Assembly (NCBI GenBank): GCA_024235935.1
Contig: JACKLL010000011.1
Coordinates: forward strand, 43,612-107,611
DNA from: Rhodoferax sp.
Lineage (GTDB): Bacteria; Pseudomonadota; Gammaproteobacteria; Burkholderiales; Burkholderiaceae_C
Direction of reading: 5' to 3'
DNA length: 64,000 bases
Of this stretch, positions 35,945 through 44,693 are shown one piece after another. Both the position numbers and the translations under genes were made by a program. Every line of letters begins with the position of its first letter. Positions within the stretch are counted from its first letter, which is position 1. A model generated the notes under the pieces. The model was given only the letters and a program-made list of their open reading frames with translations, had not been told where the DNA came from and ran no database searches.

Positions 35945-37108
35945 ATGACAGCTCCGACGTTTCACGGTTTCGCGCGCGCGCACGGCGCCGCAGGAGTACG
36001 CAACCATCTGCTGGTGCTGTCGATCGCCGGGCTTACCGGGCCGGCGGCGCGGCGGGTGGCGCAAGCCCTGCCGGGCGCGCGCCTGGTGACGATGCCTTTC
36101 GGCGGCGGCCTGATGGGCGCCGACCAGGCCCTGCACATGCGGGCCCTCGCCGGCATGGGCCTGAACGCCAATGTCGGCGCCGTGCTGCTGATCGGCAGCG
36201 ACCTGCCCAAGATCGGCACACTGGGCCAGACCATCCGCGCCAGCGGGAAGCCGGTCGAATCGGTCTGCCTCGACGACTGTGGCCACGACATCCTCACCCT
36301 CAGCGACCGCGCGATCCGCGCAGGCGCCCGTCTGCTGCGGGATCTGTCACGGCAACGGCGCATCGCCACGCCCCTGGCGGATCTGTTCATCGGTCTGGAG
36401 TGCGGCCGTTCGGACCCGAGTTCGGGCATGGTGGCCAACCCGCTGATCGGCAAGCTCACCGACATGCTGATCGCGCAGGGTGGCAGCGCCGTGTTCGGCG
36501 AGACGCTGGAATGGCTGGGCGCGGAACATCTGCTGGCGCAGCGCGCCGCAACGCCGGCGATCGGGGACGCCCTGGTGCAGGCAGTGCTGCGCCGCGAACA
36601 ACTGGCCGCAAGCCAGGGTGTCGACCTGCTGGGCAACAACCCGGGACCTACCAACATCGCGGCCGGGCTGTCCACCATCGAGGAGAAGTCACTCGGCGCC
36701 ATCGCCAAGAGCGGCAGCGCGCCGATCTCCGGTGTGCTGCCGTACGGCGAGCGTCCGAGCGTCCCGGGCCTGTACGCCATGGACGCACCCGCCTACTCGC
36801 CGGAGTCGCTGACGGGTTTCGTTGCCGCAGGAACGCAGATGCTGCTCTTCTCGACCGGGGTGGGCAACAGCTACGTCAGCGCGCTGGCACCGACGGTGAA
36901 GCTGTCGGCGAATCCGGTGGCGACGCAGACACTGCGTGAACAACTCGACTTCGACGCCAGCGCGGTGTTCCTCGGCACCCAGAGCATCGACGCCGCTGCG
37001 CAGGAACTGCTGGCCGTGCTGATCGACGTGGCCAGCGGCACGCGGACCTGGGGTGAGGTGCTGGGCGAAGGCGACGAAGCGGTCAGCCGTCTCGGAGAGG
37101 CATTGTGA
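35945..37108 (+). CDS. UxaA-family large subunit (altronate dehydratase or SuyB-like lyase)
   Basis: A 387-residue protein equal to the catalytic C-terminal domain of UxaA/GarD: GVRNHLLVLSIAGLTGPAAR, SVCLDDCGHDI, GLECGRSDPSSGMVANP, NNPGPTNIAAGLSTIEEKSLG, GTQMLLFSTGVGNS. Conserved Cys residues in ECGRSD resemble the metal site of sugar-acid dehydratases. Two-subunit members include sulfolactate sulfo-lyase SuyAB, where the large chain has this size. The next gene encodes the missing small SAF domain and overlaps the stop (GTGA). Whether it removes water or sulfite cannot be read here. Confidence 0.85.
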   Translation: MTAPTFHGFARAHGAAGVRNHLLVLSIAGLTGPAARRVAQALPGARLVTMPFGGGLMGADQALHMRALAGMGLNANVGAVLLIGSDLPKIGTLGQTIRASGKPVESVCLDDCGHDILTLSDRAIRAGARLLRDLSRQRRIATPLADLFIGLECGRSDPSSGMVANPLIGKLTDMLIAQGGSAVFGETLEWLGAEHLLAQRAATPAIGDALVQAVLRREQLAASQGVDLLGNNPGPTNIAAGLSTIEEKSLGAIAKSGSAPISGVLPYGERPSVPGLYAMDAPAYSPESLTGFVAAGTQMLLFSTGVGNSYVSALAPTVKLSANPVATQTLREQLDFDASAVFLGTQSIDAAAQELLAVLIDVASGTRTWGEVLGEGDEAVSRLGEAL

Positions 37109-37518
37109 GCGCCACAGGACCGCGCCCAGGGCGCCCCCGGATCAGCCTGCAGGGCGGAACACTGCCCGAGAGCCCACCAAGGCCCCCGGTGTCCGCAGAC
37201 CTTGCACCGACGAGCACGAACACGGGAATCGGAATGCCCGTGGCCATGGCCTTGCAACTGCATCCGCGCGACGATGTGGCCACTGCACTGCGCGCGCTGC
37301 CGGCGGGGCAGACGGTACGGGTGCAAGGTCCGGGCGCGCTGGAGAACAGCGTACTGCTGCGCGACCCGATCGGCTTGTGCCACAAGTTTGCGCTGCACGC
37401 CATCGCCCGCGGAGCTCTGGTGCACAAGTATGGCGAGGCGATCGGCCAGGCGACGCGCGACATCCGGGCGGGCGAGCATGTGCATACGCACAACCTGAAA
37501 AGCAGGCGCGCGGCCTGA
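37105..37518 (+). CDS. UxaA-family small subunit (SAF domain; SuyA-like)
   Basis: A 137-residue protein. The last 90 residues form the SAF domain normally at the N-terminus of UxaA: ALQLHPRDDVATALRALPAG, then FALHAIARGALVHKYGEAIG and AGEHVHTHNLKS. The pair with the large chain would reconstitute a full enzyme. GTG 37105 has GGAGAGG upstream and overlaps the large-subunit stop. The first 40 residues are Pro-rich with no match, so an internal start near 37234 is possible. In most split members the small subunit comes first; here it is second. Confidence 0.82.
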   Translation: MSATGPRPGRPRISLQGGTLPESPPRPPVSADLAPTSTNTGIGMPVAMALQLHPRDDVATALRALPAGQTVRVQGPGALENSVLLRDPIGLCHKFALHAIARGALVHKYGEAIGQATRDIRAGEHVHTHNLKSRRAA

Positions 37519-37563
37519 GCATCGCCACCAGGCGCCCACAGCGCCGGATGGCTGGCAAAGGCG

Positions 37564-38229
37564 CTACAGGATCAGCGCGAGGCTGGCTTCCAGGTGCTCG
37601 GACGGCAAGCGCTTGAAGCCGGAGCGCGCATAGCGGTGCAGCCGCCCGACGAGGAAGGCCGTGGTCGCGGACGCCATGACCTGGGCGTCGAGCGTAGGGG
37701 TGTCGGAACCCTGGCCATCGACCTCGGTACGCAGCAGCTGGCGCATGGTCGCCTCGATCTTGTCGAAGAACTGGTTCATGCGCTGCTGCAGCCGCGCGTT
37801 CTCGAACACCAGCGCATCGCCGACCATGACCCGCGTCATGCCGGGATTCTTCTCGGCAAATTGCAGCACCATGGTGACGACCCGCGCCACCAGGCGATGG
37901 CCGGGTTCGACGTCGCCATCGGCTGCGGACTGCCGCCGCTCGGTGATCTGGTTGACGAGGGTGAAGACGCTCTGCTCGATGAACTCGATCAGGCCTTCGA
38001 ACATCTGCGCCTTGCTGGCGAAATGGCGGTACAGGGCGGCTTCGCTGACGCTCAAACGGGCCGCCAGCGCGGCCGTAGTGATGCGGTCTGCGCCGGGCTG
38101 CTCCAGCATCTCGGCCAGTGCCTGCAGGATCTGGACGCGCCGCTCGCCCGGCTTGGGTCGCTTGCGTGCGACGGCAGGTGGATCGCTCGCCGGATCGGCA
38201 TCGGTGAGGCTGGGCAGGGCGTCTGGCAT
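37564..38229 (-). CDS. slmA: Nucleoid occlusion factor SlmA (TetR family)
   Basis: A 221-residue TetR-fold protein that binds specific chromosomal sites and blocks FtsZ ring assembly over the nucleoid. The N-terminal tail is followed by RRVQILQALAEMLEQPGADRITTAALAARL (in parts) and SEAALYRHFASKAQMFEGLI, the SlmA HTH. The C-terminal part with FAEKNPGMTRVMVGDALVFE and RLQQRMNQFFDKIE matches SlmA and not a generic TetR. It lies 59 bases downstream of argB in the same direction, a gene order I associate with Burkholderiales. Confidence 0.88.
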   Translation of the reverse strand: MPDALPSLTDADPASDPPAVARKRPKPGERRVQILQALAEMLEQPGADRITTAALAARLSVSEAALYRHFASKAQMFEGLIEFIEQSVFTLVNQITERRQSAADGDVEPGHRLVARVVTMVLQFAEKNPGMTRVMVGDALVFENARLQQRMNQFFDKIEATMRQLLRTEVDGQGSDTPTLDAQVMASATTAFLVGRLHRYARSGFKRLPSEHLEASLALIL

Positions 38230-38288
38230 GGTGTCAGGCAGGTGGATTTTTTATTCTCGCATACCGCACCCTAGGGTAAAACCTAGTC

Positions 38289-39179
38289 TCAGTGGGAACG
38301 GATCATGGTGCCGAAAGGCTGGTCCGTGAGAATCTCCAGCAGCAAGGCATGCGGCACCCGGCCGTCGATGACGTGCACCGATGCCACACCGCTCTTGGCG
38401 GCATCCAGCGCCGAGGCGATCTTGGGCAACATGCCGCCGGACAAGGTGCCGTCGGCGAACATCGCGTCGATCTCGCGCGCCGACAGGTCGGTGAGCAGAT
38501 TGCCCGCCTTGTCCAGCACGCCGGGGGTATTGGTGAGCATGAGCAGCTTCTCGGCCGCCAGCACCATCGCCAGCTTGCCCGCCACCACATCGGCATTGAT
38601 GTTGAAGCTCTCGCCATCGTCGCCAAAACCGATCGGCGTGATCACCGGGATGAAGGCGTCCTCCTGCAAGGCGCGCACCACGCTCGGGTCGATGCTGACG
38701 ATGTCGCCGACCTGGCCCACGTCGTGTTCACGCGTCGGATCCTGGTTGTCGACCATCTTGAGCTTGTGGGCACGGATCATGGCGCCGTCGCGGCCCGTGA
38801 GGCCGACCGCCTTGCCGCCGGCCTGGTTGATCAGCCCGACGATGTCCTGTTGCACCTGGCCACCGAGCACCCACTCCACCACCTCCATGGTCTCGGCGTC
38901 GGTGACACGCATGCCCTGGATGAACTCACCCTTCTTGCCCAGGCGCTTGAGCGCATTCTCGATCTGCGGGCCGCCACCATGCACCACCACCGGGTTGATG
39001 CCGACCAGCTTGAGCAGCACCACGTCTTCGGCAAAGTCGGCCTGCAGTTCCGGATCGGTCATCGCATTGCCACCGTACTTGATGACCATGGTCTTGCCAT
39101 GAAACTTGCGGATGTAGGGCAAGGCCAGTGCGAGGATTTCTGCCTTGTCGCGAAGGGCGATGTGGGAGGTGTCGGTCAT
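38289..39179 (-). CDS. argB: Acetylglutamate kinase
   Basis: Second step of arginine synthesis: phosphorylates N-acetylglutamate with ATP. The 296 residues include VIKYGGNAM (ATP site Lys), VVHGGGPQI (substrate Gly loop), GLTGRDGAMIRA, and FNINADVVAGKLA with the conserved Asn. The start MTDTSHIAL at 39179 gives the usual length; the frame extends to 39212. No other arginine gene is adjacent. It marks the housekeeping side of the polysaccharide cluster, whose last gene ends 57 bases upstream. Confidence 0.97.
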   Translation of the reverse strand: MTDTSHIALRDKAEILALALPYIRKFHGKTMVIKYGGNAMTDPELQADFAEDVVLLKLVGINPVVVHGGGPQIENALKRLGKKGEFIQGMRVTDAETMEVVEWVLGGQVQQDIVGLINQAGGKAVGLTGRDGAMIRAHKLKMVDNQDPTREHDVGQVGDIVSIDPSVVRALQEDAFIPVITPIGFGDDGESFNINADVVAGKLAMVLAAEKLLMLTNTPGVLDKAGNLLTDLSAREIDAMFADGTLSGGMLPKIASALDAAKSGVASVHVIDGRVPHALLLEILTDQPFGTMIRSH

Positions 39180-39235
39180 GATGGCACGGATAGCAGAGTT
39201 AGGAATGTCCATTGTGCAACATCAGGCCACGCCGG

Positions 39236-41113
39236 TCACTTCAGCGCGCCGAACACCGATTCGACATAGCCGTGCACGCAGCGCGACAGCACCGACTTGA
39301 TGCCGTCGACATCGTCCTGCTCGACAGCTGTGCGCAGCAGGGCGAGCTCGACTTCAAGTTCCGGCCATTGCAGGAACTCCTCATGCGCCATCATGATGCG
39401 CGGGTGGGTCGTCTGCGCCGGGTTGTCGCCGATCAGCAATTCCTCGTACAACTTTTCGCCCGGACGCAGCCCGGTGATCGTGATGGCGATGTCGCCGTCC
39501 GGCGCTTGCTCGTCGCGTACCGTCAACCCCGAAAGCTCGATCATGCGCCGCGCCAGATCCATGATCTTGACCGGCTCGCCCATGTCGAGCACGAACACTT
39601 CGCCGCCCTTTGCCATGGCGCCGGCGTACAACACCAGTTGCGCCGCCTCGGGGATCGTCATGAAGTAGCGCGTGACCTCCGGATGGGTAACCGTCAGCGG
39701 CCCGCCACTGGCGAGCTGGGAGCGGAACAGGGGCACTACGCTGCCGCTGGAGCCCAGGACGTTGCCGAAGCGGACCATGCAGAACCGGGTCTTGCCGCCC
39801 TTGGCGGAAAGCGCCTGCAGCACCAGTTCCGCCATCCGTTTGCTGGCCCCCATGACGTTGGTCGGGCGCACTGCCTTGTCGGTGGACACCAGCACCATGT
39901 TGGCGACCTGGCATTCGCGTGCGGCTGAAGCGACATTCAAGGTGCCAAGCACGTTGTTGGCAATGCCTTCTGCCGGGTTGCTTTCGACCAGCGGCACATG
40001 CTTGTACGCAGCCGCATGGTAAACCCAATTCGGTCGGTACCGTCCAAACACCTCTCGCAGGCGCCGCGGGTTTGCGACGCTGCCTAGCAGCGCCACGATG
40101 GCAACACTAAGCTTCTTGGCCGCACACAGTGCCAGCAGTTCCTGGTGGATCGTGTAGAGGCCGTACTCGTTGTGATCGAACAGCACCAATTGCGCCGGTT
40201 GCTCAAGCGCAATCTGCCGGCACAGTTCACTGCCGATGCTTCCGCCAGCACCGGTCACGAGGACCACCTGATCCGAGGTCGAACGGGTCATCAACGTGGG
40301 ATCAGGAACCACCGGATCGCGTCCCAGCAGATCCTCCACGTCCAGTTCCTTGATGTCCCGCAACGAGATGCGCCCGCTGGTGAGGTCGGAAAGTCCGGGC
40401 AAGGTGCGAATATGGACCGGGACAGGACGCAGGGATTCGATGATCGCATTGCGGCGCGCCCGCGACACACTGGGCAATGCCAGCAGGATGTCGGTGACCC
40501 GCCGATCCTCAACCAGTTGCGCAATCTTGTGTGGCGGATAGACCACCATGCCATTGATGCTGCGGCCTGACTTGCGCGGATCGTCATCAATGAAGCCGAT
40601 CAGCTTGTACTGGTGCGCATTGGCAAGCGCCGCTGCGGTCTGGACGCCGGATACGCCGGCCCCATAGATCAACAACCGCCCCTCAAAATCGTGTCCATTG
40701 CGGCTCAAGCTGGTCAGCCAGAACCGGGCCGAACCACGGCTGAAGGCGATCAGCAGAAACAGCACGAGAGGCTGCAGTACCCCGGTACTGCGCGGCACAC
40801 CTGGCCAGTGCTGCCAGAGCAGTACCGAGAACAGAATCACGCCATAAAGTGTCACCGCCTGCGCCACCGCCACCATGGCGGCAAGACCGGTGTAGCGGAA
40901 CACCGCGCGGTAAAGTCCGAAGCGGATGAAAATCGGCATCGACAGCACCGGTGCCAGCAGGTACACATACCACTGGGCGCCCACCGGCATATGCAATTGG
41001 TCCAGCCGCAGGCAAAAAGCCAACCAGGTGGCCAACAGCGACAGACCGATGTCCATCAGCACGACCAGCAGTTGCTTGGCCCTGCGTGGCCAGGCAATCA
41101 GGCTTTCACGCAT
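39236..41113 (-). CDS. wbpM: WbpM-like membrane UDP-sugar 4,6-dehydratase
   Basis: A 625-residue inner-membrane protein. About four transmembrane helices occupy residues 15-120, a CoA-binding-like nucleotide domain follows (LLIYGAGVSGVQTAAALA), then an extended SDR domain with TGAGGSIGSELCRQIA and STDKAVRPTNVMGASKR. WbpM/FlaA1-type enzymes convert UDP-GlcNAc to the 4-keto-6-deoxy sugar, giving QuiNAc or FucNAc. In this family the DKA segment replaces the usual YxxxK Tyr. The ATG at 41113 lies inside the end of the upstream ligase gene (8-base overlap). It is the last gene of the cluster, a common position for wbpM. Confidence 0.92.
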   Translation of the reverse strand: MRESLIAWPRRAKQLLVVLMDIGLSLLATWLAFCLRLDQLHMPVGAQWYVYLLAPVLSMPIFIRFGLYRAVFRYTGLAAMVAVAQAVTLYGVILFSVLLWQHWPGVPRSTGVLQPLVLFLLIAFSRGSARFWLTSLSRNGHDFEGRLLIYGAGVSGVQTAAALANAHQYKLIGFIDDDPRKSGRSINGMVVYPPHKIAQLVEDRRVTDILLALPSVSRARRNAIIESLRPVPVHIRTLPGLSDLTSGRISLRDIKELDVEDLLGRDPVVPDPTLMTRSTSDQVVLVTGAGGSIGSELCRQIALEQPAQLVLFDHNEYGLYTIHQELLALCAAKKLSVAIVALLGSVANPRRLREVFGRYRPNWVYHAAAYKHVPLVESNPAEGIANNVLGTLNVASAARECQVANMVLVSTDKAVRPTNVMGASKRMAELVLQALSAKGGKTRFCMVRFGNVLGSSGSVVPLFRSQLASGGPLTVTHPEVTRYFMTIPEAAQLVLYAGAMAKGGEVFVLDMGEPVKIMDLARRMIELSGLTVRDEQAPDGDIAITITGLRPGEKLYEELLIGDNPAQTTHPRIMMAHEEFLQWPELEVELALLRTAVEQDDVDGIKSVLSRCVHGYVESVFGALK

Positions 41114-42344
41114 CGTTACCCATTCCAACTCCCCGCCTTTGCCCGGCAATGCTGACACCCAGCAACCACAGGAGTGTCATGCCCATCGCGGCGTCGCGCA
41201 GGGGCGCATTGACCATGGCGATGACAATCAATCCGACCGCCAGCATCACTGCGACGTCTCCCATCGCACTGCGATCGCGCCAACCACGCACCACAAATGC
41301 CAACAACAGCCACGCAGTGGCCACCATACCCGGCACGCCAGTTTCCATACCAGCCAACAAGAAATCGTTGTGCGGATTGTTTATCTCCACGTGCTTCAAG
41401 AGCGCATCACCATCCAATCTGCCGGCCGTCTCCAGGGCGACAGGCTTCCATAACGGTAACCAGCTACCTAATCCGGTACCCAAAAGCGGATGCGCCACCA
41501 TGCCTTGCCAAGCCTGACTGAACATGCGCCAGCGCTCACCGACACCAGTCGTATAGTCGCCATCACTGACAATCCGTTCAGCCTGAGCAACACCTTGTAG
41601 GAAGCGAGTTTGAGTTGAAGGAGAAAAATAAACTGCACTGGCTGAAATAACCACGACGGCTATGGCCGCCAGAAATACGGCTTTCAGACTTCGGAAGTTG
41701 CAGATGATTGCTACCGTCACCATGACCGGCAACAACAGCTGCGCGTTGCGAGAGACGCCGTGCACCGCCACTGTCACGCCGAGAACCAGGGAAGCAATCC
41801 AGGCCGGCCAACGCCCCATCCCTGTTGAATCGTTGCGCAAACCCAGATAAAACAACCCGCCGGAGGCAATGGCCATCATGATCATGTTGGCGCTGCTCTT
41901 GTTGTTGCGCGAAGACAGCAAGCTGGACCAAATATCCCATTCCGGCAACCCAGTGGTATGTGAAACCGCGATGATCAATCCGGCCATTACCGCGCCGGCG
42001 AGAAAGCCTGCAAAGGCAAATCGTGCTTCCAACGGAGTTAACAACATGCCGACCAACAGCAGAAGCAGGACACGGAAGATGTGAAACAGCCGGGTTGGAC
42101 TGTCTGCGAACGAGGGACCGGCCACCGCGACAATGATCGCCCACGCAAGGAAAAAAACCATGGGTTGCCACAACATGCGCAGATCAGCATGCGCAAACCG
42201 CTGACGGATGCCGCCTCGCATTGCAATAAGCATCATCAACAGGAGGAAGAACGCGTAGGAGATCCCCAGCGGAAAGAAAGCGCAAAAGCCCCAACCGAAT
42301 ACGAGATACAGGAGCACCCGGTCGACCGGTATCCGTGGGCTCAT
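41106..42344 (-). CDS. O-antigen ligase / Wzy_C family membrane protein
   Basis: A 412-residue polytopic protein with about 10-12 hydrophobic segments and a large periplasmic loop holding NNPHNDFLLAGMETGVPG, the Wzy_C/WaaL signature with its essential His. This suggests transfer of the finished undecaprenyl-linked chain to lipid A-core, or polymerisation. Another polymerase-like protein lies at 52391, so ligase is the better guess here. It follows the H-NS gene by 25 bases and overlaps wbpM. Confidence 0.82.
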   Translation of the reverse strand: MSPRIPVDRVLLYLVFGWGFCAFFPLGISYAFFLLLMMLIAMRGGIRQRFAHADLRMLWQPMVFFLAWAIIVAVAGPSFADSPTRLFHIFRVLLLLLVGMLLTPLEARFAFAGFLAGAVMAGLIIAVSHTTGLPEWDIWSSLLSSRNNKSSANMIMMAIASGGLFYLGLRNDSTGMGRWPAWIASLVLGVTVAVHGVSRNAQLLLPVMVTVAIICNFRSLKAVFLAAIAVVVISASAVYFSPSTQTRFLQGVAQAERIVSDGDYTTGVGERWRMFSQAWQGMVAHPLLGTGLGSWLPLWKPVALETAGRLDGDALLKHVEINNPHNDFLLAGMETGVPGMVATAWLLLAFVVRGWRDRSAMGDVAVMLAVGLIVIAMVNAPLRDAAMGMTLLWLLGVSIAGQRRGVGMGNDA

Positions 42345-42369
42345 CGGATTCGGGATCGCAGTTTCATGA

Positions 42370-42714
42370 TCAGATCAGAAAAGATTCCTTGGTTTGGCCC
42401 TGCTCAACGAGCACGCGCATCCACCGGGGCATCAAGCCACGTCCACTCCAAGCCTCTCCATTGGGCCCACGGTATTTGGCGGCAACCGTGACCACGGACT
42501 TGCCAGCGACCTTCGCAGGGCGGCCCTTGCCCACACCGGGAGCAGGCTTGCCACGCCGTTTGCCTGCCATCTGCAAATCCTTGATCGTGATGCCAAACGC
42601 CTGCATCTTGGCAACTATCTCCTGAACCGTCTTGTCAAACTCCTTCGCCTTGATATCACTGGCCTGCTTCTGAAGCTTGTTGATCTGACTTTGTATTTCG
42701 ATCAGGTTACTCAT
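42370..42714 (-). CDS. H-NS-family nucleoid-associated protein
   Basis: A 114-residue protein: N-terminal coiled-coil oligomerisation region (NLIEIQSQINKLQKQASDIK), a basic linker rich in Gly, Lys and Pro, and the C-terminal DNA-binding signature KYRGPNGEAWSGRGLMPRW. H-NS proteins bind AT-rich DNA and silence horizontally acquired genes. GAGGA precedes the ATG at 42714; extra in-frame codons to 42741 are unlikely. It sits between the sugar transferase and ligase genes, in the same direction, after a less GC-rich gap. Confidence 0.92.
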   Translation of the reverse strand: MSNLIEIQSQINKLQKQASDIKAKEFDKTVQEIVAKMQAFGITIKDLQMAGKRRGKPAPGVGKGRPAKVAGKSVVTVAAKYRGPNGEAWSGRGLMPRWMRVLVEQGQTKESFLI

Positions 42715-42957
42715 TTTCGAATCCTCGAGAAATTTGAACAAATTAACCCGAATTCCAACCGCCCACCACCTCGTTTATCCAGGCACTAAAGTCGGGCAAA
42801 TGACTCTTCCGTCAACTATTACCAGAAAACTATTTGGCGAGGAATTCTCGAAAAAGTATAACGTAGCGCATACAGAGTTTGGTCAAATACTGGTTTGCGT
42901 CAAACAATTCATCCGAATTTGCAGCCCTGCGCCGATATGCAGAATTGGGCGCGGCAC
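42715..42957. promoter_or_regulatory. Less GC-rich gap before the H-NS gene, probable promoter region
   Basis: A 243-base gap visibly richer in A and T than its surroundings. On the minus strand TATACT (42860-42855) and TTGACC (42886-42881) resemble -10 and -35 boxes, but the 20-base spacer is long. A TTGACG near 42816-42811 is another weak -35 candidate. Short A tracts could bind H-NS itself. A new transcription unit probably starts here. Confidence 0.4.
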
Positions 42958-43704
42958 TCAGGCAAATGGATTCCCATCCCGCGAGGTCACGATGCGATCG
43001 CCACCTGGCGGGGGACTGGGCGTCAATGGGCGATCACGTCGCGCAAGTTCAAGTAACTCGGAAGGCGCGCCAATACCCCGCATCACTGACTGGAGTTTCT
43101 CAAGTGCCGAAGCCCTCGACAATATCGACAATACTGTGAGAAAACAAAGCTGAATATCCAGCAGCATTGAGCGGTTGTCGATATACAGCAAACCAAGCGC
43201 ACTTTTCCCAGGTCGAATCAACTGGTTATAGGCGATATCCGGATCTGGCTGGTCCTTCAATATATCGCCTTCATCCGAGAAAACAATCGACGATATGTCA
43301 GTTATTCCGGGCTTTACTTCGAGAAGTCGGCGCTCGACCGGGGTATACAGATCTGTTTCCCGCTTCACATTGGGGCGCGGGCCCACCAGACTCATGTCGC
43401 CAAGCAACACATTCCACAACTGGGTCAATTCATCGAGCTTGTAGCGGCGAATAAACTGGCCAACCGCCGTAATGCGCATGTCATTGGAACTGGTGGAGTC
43501 GACGCCACTCTTGTCCGCATTGATGACCATGGAGCGCAGCTTGACCATCCGGAACGGACGGTCATTGCGCCCCACCCGCGGTGCCACGTAGAACGGCGAA
43601 TGCCGGTCCTGTCTCCAGACCAGAAACATCACCGGCAGCAGTACGGGACTCGCCGCCAACAGCCCCAATCCGGAACCGACGATATCGAACAAGCGCTTCA
43701 TCAT
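42958..43704 (-). CDS. Initiating sugar-1-phosphate transferase (WcaJ/PglC-like)
   Basis: A 248-residue bacterial sugar transferase that moves a sugar-1-phosphate from UDP-sugar to undecaprenyl phosphate and starts repeat-unit assembly. It has a single N-terminal membrane helix (MMKRLFDIVGSGLGLLAASP), then PFYVAPRVGRNDRPFRMVKLRSM, IRRYKLDELTQLWNVL (the catalytic DE pair) and GDMSLVGPRPNV. The C-terminal tail of about 40 residues beyond the domain is unusual. The start overlaps the E1 beta stop (ATGA). The preferred sugar is unknown; QuiNAc/FucNAc from WbpM or GlcNAc are options. Confidence 0.9.
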   Translation of the reverse strand: MMKRLFDIVGSGLGLLAASPVLLPVMFLVWRQDRHSPFYVAPRVGRNDRPFRMVKLRSMVINADKSGVDSTSSNDMRITAVGQFIRRYKLDELTQLWNVLLGDMSLVGPRPNVKRETDLYTPVERRLLEVKPGITDISSIVFSDEGDILKDQPDPDIAYNQLIRPGKSALGLLYIDNRSMLLDIQLCFLTVLSILSRASALEKLQSVMRGIGAPSELLELARRDRPLTPSPPPGGDRIVTSRDGNPFA

Positions 43705-44693
43705 GGTTTTTTCATCAACGCCCTGGCGCTTGCAGCGACCATATCGGCGTTCGGGTAATAGATTTTTTCAAGCTCGCGCGATGTGGGCGCGGGCGAAAAT
43801 GGCAGTGTCACTCGCCTTGGCGGACTCTTCCAAAGCAGGTTGGCGCCGGATTCCGCCACTGACGCGATGACCTCCCCGGCCATGCCGCACGGGCCCCAGC
43901 CACCGTCCACGGCCAGCAAGCGCCCAGTTCTGGCAACCGATTCAACCACCAGTTCCGGGCGGTACGGATTGATCACGCGCAGATCGATCACCTCGGCACT
44001 GATCCCGTCAAGTGCCAACTGTTCGGCAGCGACCAAGGCCAATCGCGTCGAGTACCCACTGGCAACCAGCGTCACGTCATCGCCATGACGCAGGCACCGC
44101 GGCCCTTCCAGATGCAGGGGGCGCTCTTCGATCGGGGGCAGTTCATCTTCCAGGTCATACAACCAACGGTCGTCGATATAGAGCACCGGATCCGGACTCA
44201 GCACCGCTGCGATCATCAGATCGCGTGCGTCAGCGACCGTTGCAGGCATCACCACGCGAAGCCCGGGAACATGCGCAAACCAGGCATGCAGCGACTGGGA
44301 GTGTTGCGCGCCCTGCTCGCCACCGCGGTTGATGATGCTGCGAATCGTCAGCCCAGGCGCAGCCTGCCCGCCCACCATGTGCGACCACTTGGCTGCCTGA
44401 TTGACCACCGCATCCATCGCATACAACATGAAGTCCATGCGCGGATGCACGACGATAGGCTTCATGCCGGCAAGTGCTGCCCCGACTGCAGCCCCGGTAC
44501 AGGCTGACTCCGAAACCGGTGTGTCGATGACCCGATGAGCGCCGAATTTCTTATCCAGGTCGGTCATTGAGTTGCCAACATACCAGGGACTCCACAGGCC
44601 CTGGCCGATCACGAATACCTCCGGGTACGACGCCAGCAGATATTCGAAAGCCGACAACATGGCGGTGCCGTAGTTGTAACGTCCTCCGCTCAT
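43701..44693 (-). CDS. Thiamine-dependent 2-oxo acid dehydrogenase E1 beta-like subunit
   Basis: A 330-residue E1 beta/transketolase C-terminal type protein: VIGQGLW, HRVIDTPVSESACTGAAVGAALAG (the subunit-interface Glu), GGQAAPGLTIRSI, HSQSLHAWFAHVPGLRVVMPAT, and a C-terminal transketolase domain with VIDLRVINPYR. AGGAG precedes the start at 44693, which overlaps the alpha gene stop. With the alpha chain it would decarboxylate a 2-oxo acid on thiamine diphosphate. Similar pairs occur inside some polysaccharide loci. No E2 or E3 gene is in the window. Confidence 0.88.
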   Translation of the reverse strand: MSGGRYNYGTAMLSAFEYLLASYPEVFVIGQGLWSPWYVGNSMTDLDKKFGAHRVIDTPVSESACTGAAVGAALAGMKPIVVHPRMDFMLYAMDAVVNQAAKWSHMVGGQAAPGLTIRSIINRGGEQGAQHSQSLHAWFAHVPGLRVVMPATVADARDLMIAAVLSPDPVLYIDDRWLYDLEDELPPIEERPLHLEGPRCLRHGDDVTLVASGYSTRLALVAAEQLALDGISAEVIDLRVINPYRPELVVESVARTGRLLAVDGGWGPCGMAGEVIASVAESGANLLWKSPPRRVTLPFSPAPTSRELEKIYYPNADMVAASARALMKKP

